This document shows positions 1-7,827 of a stretch of DNA of 49,626 nt, one piece after another. Made by a program: the position numbers and the translations under genes. Location: the NCBI GenBank assembly GCA_903892515.1, contig CAITIS010000057.1, positions 1-49,626 of the forward strand, written 5' to 3'. The DNA comes from an uncultured Planctomycetota bacterium (lineage in GTDB: Bacteria; Planctomycetota; Phycisphaerae; SM23-33). Under the pieces are notes generated by a model. That model was given only the letters and a program-made list of their open reading frames with translations. It was not told the DNA's origin and ran no database searches. Position 1 is the stretch's first letter. The number at the start of each line of letters is the position of its first letter.

Positions 1-276
1 GTAAGTAGGGCGGGCACTGCCCGCCCTACGTTACTGAGAACGCATCGGCGGGGTGCCATGGCCAGCCCGCCTTTGGGCTGGCCATGCGTGTGCTGGCTGC
101 CATTTCATCCTGCCGCTACATACATGTACGTGCATACATGGCCAGGCCAACAGCGGCCTGACCATGGCACCCGTCGACTGACCATACACCCGTCGGTGAG
201 TAGGGCGGGCACTGCCCGCCATTTTTCGTTCTGCTGCTGAGGGCACATCGGCGGGCAGTGCCCGCCCTACGTTACT
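1..276. repeat. Palindromic intergenic repeats with GC-rich hairpins
   Basis: The region holds hairpin units built on GGGCGGGCACTGCCCGCC (near 8-25, 206-223 and 250-268). The stretch 201-276 (two GGGCGGGC palindromes around TTCGTTCTGC and GAGGGCRCATCGGCGG) recurs after the chloride channel gene at 2900-2990. Short open frames cross it on both strands, but they follow the palindromes and look non-coding. This is a REP/BIME-like intergenic element; I know of similar GGGCGGGCACTGCCCGCC phrases scattered in planctomycete genomes, and its function is unknown. Confidence 0.7.
51..172. repeat. Palindromic element copy 1 with GGGTGCCATGG termini
   Basis: The unit starts with GGGTGCCATGG (51-61) and ends with its reverse complement CCATGGCACCC (162-172). 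Inside are further hairpins: ATGGCCAGCC/GGCTGGCCAT (58-86) and TGGCCAGGCC/GGCCTGACCA. It is repeated almost exactly 241 bp downstream. The form suggests a non-autonomous mobile or REP-like element. No transposase is present. Confidence 0.65.
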
Positions 277-291
277 GAGAACGCATCGGCG

Positions 292-413
292 GGGTGCCAT
301 GGCCAGCCCGCCTTTGGGCTGGCCATGCGTGTGCTGGCTGCCATTTCATCCTGCTGCTACATACATGTACGCACATACATGGCCAGGCCAACAGCGGCCT
401 GACCATGGCACCC
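292..413. repeat. Palindromic element copy 2 with GGGTGCCATGG termini
   Basis: This is a near-identical direct copy of 51-172, displaced by 241 bp, with only a few substitutions (for example GCACATAC for GTGCATAC in the middle). The shared block extends upstream to about position 251, so about 160 bp are duplicated. The 100 bp up to the next gene (414-516) contain nothing I recognise except a ribosome binding site. Confidence 0.65.
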
Positions 414-516
414 ATCAAGCAACAGATGAGCCCCGTGTGCCCGTGACCCCCGCTTGGCTGGAATCTCCGTGTCGGTGCATCTACGATTGGTTGGGAGGCG
501 CCCCTAGAGGTGAAAC

Positions 517-900
517 ATGGCTTTGAACTTGAACATTGAAAACGAAAGAGTTCTGGTGGTATCCGTCAGCGGAAGGCTTGTGAAGGAAGACTACGAGCGG
601 CTGGTTCCGGAGGTCGAGCGGCTGATCCGCGAGCATGGCAAGATCCGCATCCTCTTTGACATGCATGATCTTCATGGCTGGACGGCCGCGGCGATGTGGG
701 AGGACACGAAGTTTGGCTTCCGACACTTCCACGACATCGAGCGGCTGGCAGTGGTTGGCGAGAAGCGGTGGCAGAAGGGCATGGCCGTCTTTTGCAGGCC
801 TTTTACCAAAGCAGAGGTCAGGTACTTCGACCACGCCCAGGCCGACGAGGCCCGCCGCTGGGTCCAAGAACAACTGGTGCAGACGCCCATGACCATGTAG
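517..900 (+). CDS. SpoIIAA-like (STAS-fold) protein
   Basis: A 127-residue soluble protein. Its N-terminal part alternates hydrophobic strands (RVLVVSVSGRL, KIRILFDMHD) with helices, and the second half contains FGFRHFHDIERLAVVGEKRW and a following FCRPFTKAEVRYF block. This pattern fits the SpoIIAA-like family (PF11964), small STAS-fold proteins related to lipid-binding and anti-sigma-antagonist domains. The length is normal. The start is supported by an AGAGG ribosome binding site six bases upstream. The conserved serine phosphorylated in true anti-anti-sigma factors is not evident, so partner switching is not implied. It lies 88 bp before a chloride channel gene on the same strand and may be cotranscribed with it. 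No substrate or partner can be named. Confidence 0.8.
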   Translation: MALNLNIENERVLVVSVSGRLVKEDYERLVPEVERLIREHGKIRILFDMHDLHGWTAAAMWEDTKFGFRHFHDIERLAVVGEKRWQKGMAVFCRPFTKAEVRYFDHAQADEARRWVQEQLVQTPMTM

Positions 901-988
901 GCTGATGTTCCTGCGATGTGCAGGGCATTAAACCAGCATACCGCCCGGTGAGGGAGTGTCTTGTCTGGCTGAAGAGACTTAGAAACCG

Positions 989-2899
989 ATGAACAAACCG
1001 AAGGTCGTAGATCGCATGGGCCTGGCTGACAGGTCCTTTCATTTTGATTCCGTTTGGCGTCTGATCGCCTTGGCCGGCCTGGTCGGCGTGATCGCCGGGC
1101 TTGGGGCGGTGGTGTTTCAACTGCTTTCGCACTTGGTGGTCCGCTACGGGCTGGAGATGGCCGCCGGCTTCAAGCCCCAGTCGCCGCTGGGCGATTGGCA
1201 GATCTTTGGGGAGATTCAACCGCTGCTGGGCGGCTTCGTGCCCTGGATGATCCTGCCGGTTATCGCGCTGGGTGGTTTGCTGTCAGGGGTCATTGTGTAC
1301 TGGCTTGCGCCCGAGGCCGAGGGCCACGGCACCGACGCGGCCATCAGGGCCTACCATCGCAACCGTGGCATCATTCGGCCAATTGTGCCGTTGGTGAAGA
1401 TCGTCTGTTCCGCCCTGACGATCGGGACGGGCGGCTCGGGCGGCCGTGAAGGCCCCATCGCCCAGATCGGCGCGGGCTTTGGCTCGTTCCTGGCCACGCG
1501 GCTTAAGCTCTCTGAATATGATCGCCGCATCCTGCTGGCTGCCGGGCTGGGCGCGGGCATTGCTGCCATCTTCAAGGCCCCACTGGCCGGGGCCATCTTC
1601 GCCATCGAGGTGCTGTATCGCGACGAGGACTTCGAGGCCGAGGCGTTGATGCCGGCGTTCATTTCCTGCACGGCCGCGTACTGCGTCTTTGGCCTGGTGG
1701 CGCGATACGCCTTTGGCGTGCGAAACGCCTTCGAGCCGCTGTTCGTCGTGTCGCCCGGCCTGAAGTTTGCCAATCCCATGCTGCTGGTGCCGCTGACGCT
1801 GCTGGCACTGGCGATGGTGGTTGCCTCGCGGCTGTACGTAAAGTCTTTTTACGGCCTCCAGAAGGCCTTTACGAAACTGCCGATTCGCAAGCACTTCCGG
1901 CCCGCGGTTGGCGCGTTGGCCGCCGGCGCGGTCGGCCTGGGCATCTTCTACAGTCTGGCGTACTTTGGACCGAACGTGCAGCAGGACTCCCTCAACGTGC
2001 TCTCCTATGGCTATGGGCTGCTGCAATCGATCATGGATGGTCAGTTTCACTACAACGTGGCCGCCGGCGTTGTGCTCCTGCTGCTGGTGGGCTTAGGCAA
2101 GATTGTGACCACCTCGCTCACCATCGGCTCGGGCGGCTCGGGCGGCGTGTTTGGCCCCAGCATGGTCATCGGCGGCGCGCTGGGCGGGGCCATGGGGCTG
2201 CTGCTAAAGACCTGGATGCCAGGCGTGGTAACGCGCGTGGATGTCTTTGTCATCCTTGGAATGGCCAGCTTCTTCTCGGCCGCCGCCAAGACGCCCGTCA
2301 GCACGATCATCATGGTTTCAGAGCTGACCAGCGGCTACGAGTTGCTCGTGCCGGCCATGTGGGTCTCGGCCGTGGCGTACCTGCTCAGCCGGGGCTGGTC
2401 GATCTATCGCGAACAGGTGCCTTCGCGAATCGATTCGCCGGCACACCGTGGCGACTTTGTCATCGGCGTGATGAAAGGCGTCACGCTTGAACGCATATGG
2501 AAGCCAGATACTCGGCCAATCGTCACCTTCACTCTGGATACGCCTCTGGCGAAGGTGACGGAGTCGATACCTGTCACCACGCAGACCGTATTCCCGGTCT
2601 TGGACAAGGACGGCAACTACTGCACTTTGTTCAGCCTGAACCAGATCAGGCGCGTCATCTATGAGAAGGCGTTCGGGCAGTTCGCCATTGTCGCCGATAT
2701 TGCAGCCCAGAGCGTCGAGCCGCTCCGGCTTGACACCGACCTGTCCACCGTGATGGTGGACTTTGCTCAATTGGAGTACGAAGAACTGCCAGTCGTCAAC
2801 TCGGCCACCTCCCAGCACCTCATTGGCCTGCTTCGGCGTCAAGATGTGATTGCCGCGTACAACACCCGCCTGGCCGAAGTGCAATCCGGCAAGACGTAG
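989..2899 (+). CDS. CLC-family chloride channel/transporter with C-terminal CBS pair
   Basis: A 636-residue integral membrane protein moving chloride or another anion across the inner membrane. CLC signatures are clear: the selectivity-region GHGTDAAI, GSGGREGP with the gating glutamate E154, FKAPLAGAIFAIEVL, and GSGGSGGVFGPS. About ten or more hydrophobic segments fill residues 20-470, followed by two cytoplasmic CBS domains (about 500-625) that usually bind adenine nucleotides. In E. coli ClcA two glutamates follow this helix (E202, E203); here they are E207 and V208, so the internal proton-pathway glutamate is replaced by valine, as in eukaryotic CLC channels. This suggests passive or weakly proton-coupled transport, but that is inference. 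No strong ribosome binding site precedes the ATG. A palindromic repeat follows the stop codon. Confidence 0.93.
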   Translation: MNKPKVVDRMGLADRSFHFDSVWRLIALAGLVGVIAGLGAVVFQLLSHLVVRYGLEMAAGFKPQSPLGDWQIFGEIQPLLGGFVPWMILPVIALGGLLSGVIVYWLAPEAEGHGTDAAIRAYHRNRGIIRPIVPLVKIVCSALTIGTGGSGGREGPIAQIGAGFGSFLATRLKLSEYDRRILLAAGLGAGIAAIFKAPLAGAIFAIEVLYRDEDFEAEALMPAFISCTAAYCVFGLVARYAFGVRNAFEPLFVVSPGLKFANPMLLVPLTLLALAMVVASRLYVKSFYGLQKAFTKLPIRKHFRPAVGALAAGAVGLGIFYSLAYFGPNVQQDSLNVLSYGYGLLQSIMDGQFHYNVAAGVVLLLLVGLGKIVTTSLTIGSGGSGGVFGPSMVIGGALGGAMGLLLKTWMPGVVTRVDVFVILGMASFFSAAAKTPVSTIIMVSELTSGYELLVPAMWVSAVAYLLSRGWSIYREQVPSRIDSPAHRGDFVIGVMKGVTLERIWKPDTRPIVTFTLDTPLAKVTESIPVTTQTVFPVLDKDGNYCTLFSLNQIRRVIYEKAFGQFAIVADIAAQSVEPLRLDTDLSTVMVDFAQLEYEELPVVNSATSQHLIGLLRRQDVIAAYNTRLAEVQSGKT

Positions 2900-2990
2900 T
2901 GACGTAGGGCGGGCACTGCCCGCCGTCTTCCGTCTTCGTTCTGCCGCTCCTGAGGGCGCATCGGCGGGCGGTGCCCGCCCCACGTCATTG
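2900..2990. repeat. Copy of the GGGCGGGCACTGCCCGCC palindrome pair
   Basis: Two palindromes (about 2907-2925 and 2964-2982) flank the segment TTCGTTCTGCCGCTCC and GAGGGCGCATCGGCGG. This matches 201-276 closely, apart from a small insertion after the first palindrome. It occupies nearly the whole gap between the chloride channel gene and the convergent methyltransferase-like gene, and could act as a bidirectional terminator. Confidence 0.65.
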
Positions 2991-3008
2991 CTGCTATCCC
3001 GGCCAGGG

Positions 3009-4202
3009 CTACCTGATCGCGCTTGCGGCCTCTCTGGCCATCTGGGCCCAGCGGACTGTGCGTTCGTAGTGGCCACCGAAGGTTTCCACGTCGGCTAGCG
3101 TCAGCACGAAGGACGTGCCCTTGGCCGCGGCGCAGCGGCGCTGGAGTTCCTGCTTCACTTGGCCGGGGTCTTCGTCGAAGAGCACGTGGGCCGGGTGGGC
3201 GTGCACCTCGTAGGCGAAGCGGTTGCCCAGTTGCTGGATGACCGGCTCAGGCGGCGTCCAGGGCGAAATGTGGAACAGCCGCAGGTTCGGCAGCGTGGCG
3301 ATGATGTTGCACTTGTGCGAAAGATCCTCGCAGCCGTGGTAGTACACCCAGCCGGCGGTCTCGGCCACCTGGCAGTTGTAGGGGTGAATAAACTCGGCGT
3401 ACATGGCCGGCGAGAGGCCCATGGCCGATTGGGCGCTGACGTACTGCCAGCCGCCCTTGAGCTTGCCTTTGAGCCCCGCCGGCACGACGTGGTGGGGCAC
3501 GTGGCCCTGCACGCCGCGGTCGACGCACTGCCCGGCGGCCTCGCGCTGGCGATGAAAGCCGACCATGCCGTCAGTGATGGTCTTCATCAGCCGATGCACC
3601 ATGGCCGGATTGTCGTACACGTCCATCAGCAGGTTCTCGATGCCGCGCAGGCTCACCACGGGCTCGACCGGCGAACTGCCGATGCCGTCGCTCCACACCC
3701 ACACGGGCAGCTCGTCGCCGATCAAGTCGCGGGCCCGCTGCACGTCCCGGGCGGTGGCGGCCTGGTCGATCGCCAGGACCGGTGCGGCCAGGCGGTCGCA
3801 GTCGGCCTCGCTCTCGATCACGGGCAACTCCCGGCTGCCATGCGTGGCCTCGTTTCGCTCGCTCTTGGTCTGGATGCCCCACGTCGGCCGCTTGTCAGAG
3901 GGCTCGACGGCGAAGACGAACACCGAGGCGTCGATGGGCGTGTCGTCGGGCATGCTCTTGGCCTGAAAAAGCTTGAAACGCAGCTGCCGCTCGACGAATT
4001 CCTCGATGCCATCCTGGTAGATCATCTCCTGGCCGGCCATTTCCTTCCAGGCGTGGCGGTACATATAGAAGTTGATGATCGGTTGGGTGGAACGCAGGCT
4101 CATCACGTCCTCCCACAGCTTCCGCCGCCGCTCGTGCTCCGCCGAGGCGTGCAGCTGCTTGATTTCCCGGGCCAGCTCGACCAATCGCGAATCAGGTTTC
4201 AT
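3009..4202 (-). CDS. Uroporphyrinogen decarboxylase-fold methyltransferase-like protein
   Basis: A 397-residue cytosolic protein of the URO-D superfamily, which includes haem-pathway decarboxylases and zinc-dependent methyltransferases of corrinoid methyl-transfer systems (MtaA/MtbA/CmuA). Candidate zinc ligands are visible: H289-x-C291 in VYYHGCEDL and C357 in QRRCAAAKG, matching the HxC...C pattern of the methyltransferase branch; true HemE lacks this. Strands such as LPNLRLFHISPW and SFVLTLADVETFGG fit the TIM barrel. GGAG upstream of the ATG supports the start. It is transcribed away from a SAM methyltransferase and two dehydratase-like subunits, so it may belong to that pathway, but no corrinoid protein is present. 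The substrate is unknown; a role in haem synthesis is unlikely. Confidence 0.82.
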   Translation of the reverse strand: MKPDSRLVELAREIKQLHASAEHERRRKLWEDVMSLRSTQPIINFYMYRHAWKEMAGQEMIYQDGIEEFVERQLRFKLFQAKSMPDDTPIDASVFVFAVEPSDKRPTWGIQTKSERNEATHGSRELPVIESEADCDRLAAPVLAIDQAATARDVQRARDLIGDELPVWVWSDGIGSSPVEPVVSLRGIENLLMDVYDNPAMVHRLMKTITDGMVGFHRQREAAGQCVDRGVQGHVPHHVVPAGLKGKLKGGWQYVSAQSAMGLSPAMYAEFIHPYNCQVAETAGWVYYHGCEDLSHKCNIIATLPNLRLFHISPWTPPEPVIQQLGNRFAYEVHAHPAHVLFDEDPGQVKQELQRRCAAAKGTSFVLTLADVETFGGHYERTVRWAQMAREAASAIR

Positions 4203-4603
4203 TTGTCACTCCATAAAACGCCCCGGCCGCACGCCACCGTGCAGGCGCCCACTTGGTAACCGTAGCATAGGCGTCTCGCCCATGAGTATGGCGAATCTGA
4301 CAGCCAGCCGGAGCAATTGTCAAGCTCGCTGGCGAGGCGAAAGTGTCCCGTGCGCTCTGCCGCTCAGCCGGCCCCGCCGCCCCGGCGCGAGGCTCGAACG
4401 GCCCTGACGATTGTGGACGGGTGGTGCGAGCCGCCGGCGCAGCATGGCTGCTGGACTCCGCAGCCATGGCACCCTGAGCGACGAAAATGACTCTCGAAAC
4501 TGGCCGCTTCTCAAACTAGAATCGCCTGCGGACTCAACAGGGAAACGGCCTGCGACGGTCGCGGGCGGAAAGTCATTCGGGAGAGTGCGACCAGGAGGCA
4601 GCC
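4203..4603. other. Divergent intergenic region with repeat fragments
   Basis: This 401-bp gap between two divergent genes must hold promoters for both, but I see no convincing -35/-10 pair. It contains half of an AACCGTAGCATAGGCGTCTC element (about 4256-4286), related to the element inserted in exbB at 13824-13908, and the 33-bp hairpin repeat at 4442-4474. Short open frames here are repeat-derived or GC shadows. A GGAGG ribosome binding site precedes the gene at 4604. Confidence 0.5.
4442..4474. repeat. 33-bp hairpin repeat, upstream copy
   Basis: The hairpin ATGGCTGC/GCAGCCAT (8-bp perfect stem) is followed by GGCACCC, so the right end matches the CCATGGCACCC terminus of the elements at 51-172 and 292-413. 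The same 33 bp recur with two mismatches at 5418-5450, so the pair brackets the methyltransferase gene as direct repeats. Confidence 0.65.
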
Positions 4604-5410
4604 ATGAAATCCATTTCCGGTATCGGGCTGGCCGACGTGCAGGCGGTGTACGCCGGGCCCGAGGGTAAGCTGTGGGAATTCATCATGGGCGAGCAGATCC
4701 ACATCGGCGGCATGGCCTCGTCGATGGACCTGGCCGCCCGGGCCGGCATCGCCGCGGGCAGCCGGGGCGTCGATCTCTGCTGCTGCACCGGTGCGGGCAT
4801 GCGCTTCCTGCTGCGTTTCGCCGAAGTCGGCTCGATGGTGGGCGTGGACGCCACCGCGGCCATGGTCGAATTGGGACGGCAGCGCTGCCGGCAGGAGGGG
4901 TTCGATGGCCGGGCCGAGTTTGTGTTGGCCGACGCCTGCAAGAGCGGGCTACCCTCGGCCCAGGCCGACTTTGTCTGGGGCGAGGACGCCTGGTGCTACG
5001 TCGCCGACAAGCCGCGCCTGATTGCCGAGGCCGCCCGGCTGGTCAAACCCGGCGGCACGATTGCCTTCACCGACTGGCTGGAAGGTCCCGCCCAACTGCC
5101 CGACGCCGAGGCACAGCGTTTCCTGCGCTTCATGAAGTTCCCCAGCATCGAAATCCTGCAAGGGTATCGCGACTTGCTTAAGGCCAATGGCTGCGAGGTC
5201 TCCGTCGCCGCCGACACCGGCCGATTCGCCCCGTGCATCGACTTGTACCTGCACATGCTGGCGCTGCAACATACGTACGACGCCCTGAAGATCATCGGCT
5301 TTGATCAGGCCATGATGCAGGGCCTGGCCGGCGAGATGGCGTTCGTGCAGGCGCTGGCCCAGGCCGGCAAGATTTGCCAGGGAATGTTCGTAGCCCGCAA
5401 GATAGCGTAG
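4604..5410 (+). CDS. Class I SAM-dependent methyltransferase
   Basis: A 268-residue cytosolic methyltransferase. SAM-binding motif I is VDLCCCTGAGMRFL (D57), followed by the acidic loop MVGVDATAAM, an adenine-contact motif EFVLADACKSGLP, and the post-motif strand ARLVKPGGTIAFTDW. The N-terminal LWEFIMGEQIHIGG resembles small-molecule methyltransferases such as sarcosine/dimethylglycine type enzymes, where the lid follows a glycine-rich loop. The substrate cannot be told. A GGAGG ribosome binding site supports the start. It is followed by two 2-hydroxyacyl-CoA dehydratase-family genes on the same strand and diverges from a URO-D-fold methyltransferase-like gene. Two related 33-bp hairpin repeats flank it, which may mark past insertion of the gene or of the repeats. 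Confidence 0.85.
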   Translation: MKSISGIGLADVQAVYAGPEGKLWEFIMGEQIHIGGMASSMDLAARAGIAAGSRGVDLCCCTGAGMRFLLRFAEVGSMVGVDATAAMVELGRQRCRQEGFDGRAEFVLADACKSGLPSAQADFVWGEDAWCYVADKPRLIAEAARLVKPGGTIAFTDWLEGPAQLPDAEAQRFLRFMKFPSIEILQGYRDLLKANGCEVSVAADTGRFAPCIDLYLHMLALQHTYDALKIIGFDQAMMQGLAGEMAFVQALAQAGKICQGMFVARKIA

Positions 5411-5417
5411 CGGCCCC

Positions 5418-5450
5418 GCATGGCTGCTGGACGCCGCGGCCATGGCACCC
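5418..5450. repeat. 33-bp hairpin repeat, downstream copy
   Basis: This is the second copy of the repeat at 4442-4474 (31 of 33 positions identical). It begins eight bases after the methyltransferase stop codon. It contains an ATG (5442) in frame with the next gene, but that ATG belongs to the repeat rather than to a ribosome-binding context. Confidence 0.65.
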
Positions 5451-5477
5451 AGAGCATGGTTGTTACCCGGGACTTCT

Positions 5478-6449
5478 ATGAATAGCGTCGTCTACAGTGA
5501 TGCGTTCGTGCCCGCTGAGTTGATCGCCGCCTGCGGCCTGCGGCCACTTCGGTTGCTGCCCGCCCGCGCCGCCGGAGCGGACAGCTCTGCCGTAAGCCAG
5601 GGCGTTTGTCCCTACGCCCACGCGTTCATGGCCTCGCTCGCCCAATCCGACGCGGCCGCGGTCATCTTCACCACCGCCTGCGATCAGATGCGCCGTTCGT
5701 GCGAACTGCTGGCCGCCCGCGATCACCGGCCAGGTTTCCTGCTGAATGTGCCGCACACGCAGGGCGACGGTGCGTTTGGCCTGTACCTGTCCGAACTGGA
5801 GCGGCTAAGACGCTTTCTGTGCGAGGTCGGAGGCCGTTGCCCCACCGACGCCGAGCTCATCGAAACCATGGCCCGATACGCCACGGCCCGCCGCTCGCTG
5901 CTGGCAGCGCGAAGCCGATTCACCGGCCGGCAGTTTCACGAGGCCATCCTGGCGGTTTCCAACGGCCTGCCGATGCCTGCGCCGAAAGCTTTGGCCGGCA
6001 GGGCGAGCGACGGCATTCCCATTGCCGTGGTCGGCTCGCCGCTGATGGCCGGCGACGCGGAGTTGTTTGACGCGCTGGAGCGCTTCGGCGGCCACGTGGT
6101 GCTGGATGCCACGGATTCAGGGGAAATGGCCCTGCCGACACCTCAACCAGATCCCCAGCCAGGAACGCCAGCTTTGGAGTCACTGGCCAGGAGTTACTGG
6201 CACATTCCCGCCGCGTTCCGTCGGCCCAACGACGGCTTGTATGAGTATCTCGATCGCGAGATGGCCGCGCGGGCAGTGCGCGGTATTGTGCTGCGTCGAT
6301 ACGTCTGGTGCGACACCTGGCATGCCGAGTTGGGCCGGCTGCGCCAGCGCTACCCGCTGAGCGTGCTGGATCTGGACGTCAGCGAGCCCTTCTCCCCGCA
6401 CACGCTGACGCGGGTCGAGGCCTTTTTAGAGGTGCTGCGTGCACGCTAG
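5478..6449 (+). CDS. 2-hydroxyacyl-CoA dehydratase family subunit (HgdB-like), first
   Basis: A 323-residue protein of the HgdB/BcrC/FldBC family, whose members carry oxygen-sensitive iron-sulfur clusters and use low-potential electrons for dehydrations or reductions. Cysteines sit at the family's usual positions: GVCPYAHAF, TTACDQMRRSCEL and YVWCDTWH; three of these normally ligate a [4Fe-4S] or double-cubane cluster. An in-frame ATG exists at 5442 but lies inside a repeat, so I chose 5478, where MNSVVYSDAFVPAELI matches the usual family beginning. The stop overlaps the next gene by 11 bp, so the two are probably co-translated subunits. No ATP-dependent activator (HgdC type) is present in the window, so the electron donor is unknown. 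Substrate unknown. Confidence 0.78.
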   Translation: MNSVVYSDAFVPAELIAACGLRPLRLLPARAAGADSSAVSQGVCPYAHAFMASLAQSDAAAVIFTTACDQMRRSCELLAARDHRPGFLLNVPHTQGDGAFGLYLSELERLRRFLCEVGGRCPTDAELIETMARYATARRSLLAARSRFTGRQFHEAILAVSNGLPMPAPKALAGRASDGIPIAVVGSPLMAGDAELFDALERFGGHVVLDATDSGEMALPTPQPDPQPGTPALESLARSYWHIPAAFRRPNDGLYEYLDREMAARAVRGIVLRRYVWCDTWHAELGRLRQRYPLSVLDLDVSEPFSPHTLTRVEAFLEVLRAR

Positions 6450-7815
6450 AGCGCGACAGATCAGCCTGGACGAGTGGGCTGGCCGCTACGAGCAACTGCG
6501 GGCCGGCGGGCTCGTCGAACCGTGGTACGGCGGTCCGCTTAGTCGGCACGTGGCCCACGGCGACACGCGGCTGCTGCACCTGCGGCTGGACAACTCGCCG
6601 GCCGCCCTGCGGCTGTGGAATTTCCTGCTCAGCGAAGAGGACCGACTGAAAGAATTCCGCGCCAGTGGCCACAAGATCGTCGGGGTCATGAAGGACCTGG
6701 GCACCACGCCGATCCTGGCCTTTGCCCTGCCCAAAGTGGTGGCGTTTTACCCCGACGGGGCCTGGTGGCTGCCGTGCGTGATGGAGATGAGCACCGCTCT
6801 GCTGGAGGCCTCCGACGCGCTGGGCATCGATGAATCCTTCTGCCCGGTGCGGGCCATGCTGGGGGCGTTCGTGAAGGGCTGCCATTTCCCCATCCCCGAC
6901 CTGCTGACGTGCAGCGTGGGGGCGACTTGCGACGACTTTTCCGCCATTGCCCAGCGGCTCGAGGCTCTGGGCTATCGCATCCTGTGGTGGGAGGTGCCGC
7001 ACCGCCGCCGGGCCGATAAATCCGAGCTGGCCGTGACGCTGCCGGGCGGCTTTGAGGCCCCGCGCTCGCTCGTGGACTTTGTTGGCGGCGAACTGACCCG
7101 GGTGCGGCAGGCGCTGGAAGAACTGGCTGGATGCCCGCTGGATGACGCCATGCTCACCGAGGGCATTGCCCAGGCCAACCGCGTGCGGGCGCTGCTGCGA
7201 GAGCTTCGGGAAGTGTGTTTCACCGCGTCCATCTGCCCGCTGGGGGCGCTGGAGATGCTGATTGCCGAGATGCTGGCGATTCATTTCTGCTCCGACCGCG
7301 GCGAGTGCATCGCCGTGCTCGAAGAGTTACTCACCGAGGTGAAGCGGCGCGTGGCCCAAGGCCAGGGCGTGCTGAAAAGCGACCAGGTCCGCGTCTTCTG
7401 GGTCAACCCGGTGGCCGACATCCAGGTGATGAATCTGCTGGAGGAGTGCGGCGGGCGGATCTGCGGCACGGATTATCTCTTCTGTCACGCCCTGGACGAA
7501 ATTCCGCAGGACCTCCCGCCCATGGAGGCGCTGGCCCGGATGGCGCTGGCCGATCCCATGGCCGGCGCCGCGCAGGACCGGGCCGCGAGAATCTGTCGCG
7601 ACGCCCGCCGCTGGGGCTGCCAGGCCGTGGTGGTTTCGCGCATTCCCGGCGCCAGCCACTGTGCCAGCGAAGGCGATGTCATCGCCGAGGCGGTGCGCTC
7701 GCGGCTGGGCCTGCCGGTGCTGGAGATCGAGGTGCCGCCGCTGAGCGATTCGATTCGCCCCAGCCTGCGCACCCGGCTCGAAGCCCTGATCGAGACGGCC
7801 GGCCGCCCAGGCTGA
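6439..7815 (+). CDS. 2-hydroxyacyl-CoA dehydratase / benzoyl-CoA reductase family subunit, second
   Basis: A 458-residue paralogous partner of the preceding gene. Family hallmarks include SFCPVRAMLGAFVKGC, LTCSVGATCDDF, the central FTASICPLGALEML and the C-terminal VVVSRIPGASHCASEGD followed by PVLEIEVPPL. The cysteines in SFCPV, GATCD and SHCA are probable cluster ligands. Translation starts at GTG 6439, overlapping the end of the first subunit. Together the pair resembles the heterodimers of 2-hydroxyacyl-CoA dehydratases, benzoyl-CoA reductase subunits, or double-cubane-cluster proteins; sequence inspection alone does not decide between these. A minus-strand cytochrome gene ends 13 bp after this gene, so transcription converges there. 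No ATPase activator or CoA-transferase gene is nearby. Confidence 0.78.
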   Translation: MHARARQISLDEWAGRYEQLRAGGLVEPWYGGPLSRHVAHGDTRLLHLRLDNSPAALRLWNFLLSEEDRLKEFRASGHKIVGVMKDLGTTPILAFALPKVVAFYPDGAWWLPCVMEMSTALLEASDALGIDESFCPVRAMLGAFVKGCHFPIPDLLTCSVGATCDDFSAIAQRLEALGYRILWWEVPHRRRADKSELAVTLPGGFEAPRSLVDFVGGELTRVRQALEELAGCPLDDAMLTEGIAQANRVRALLRELREVCFTASICPLGALEMLIAEMLAIHFCSDRGECIAVLEELLTEVKRRVAQGQGVLKSDQVRVFWVNPVADIQVMNLLEECGGRICGTDYLFCHALDEIPQDLPPMEALARMALADPMAGAAQDRAARICRDARRWGCQAVVVSRIPGASHCASEGDVIAEAVRSRLGLPVLEIEVPPLSDSIRPSLRTRLEALIETAGRPG

Positions 7816-7827
7816 GTGCGGCGGGCC

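Noticed and set aside
58..526. Short open frames reading MASPPLGWPCVCW
   Set aside because: They are the palindromic repeats read as protein; both copies are identical except for repeat differences, and no ribosome binding site is present.
5442..5477. ATG 5442 as start of the first dehydratase-like subunit
   Set aside because: The ATG belongs to the 33-bp hairpin repeat; the family sequence begins at ATG 5478.
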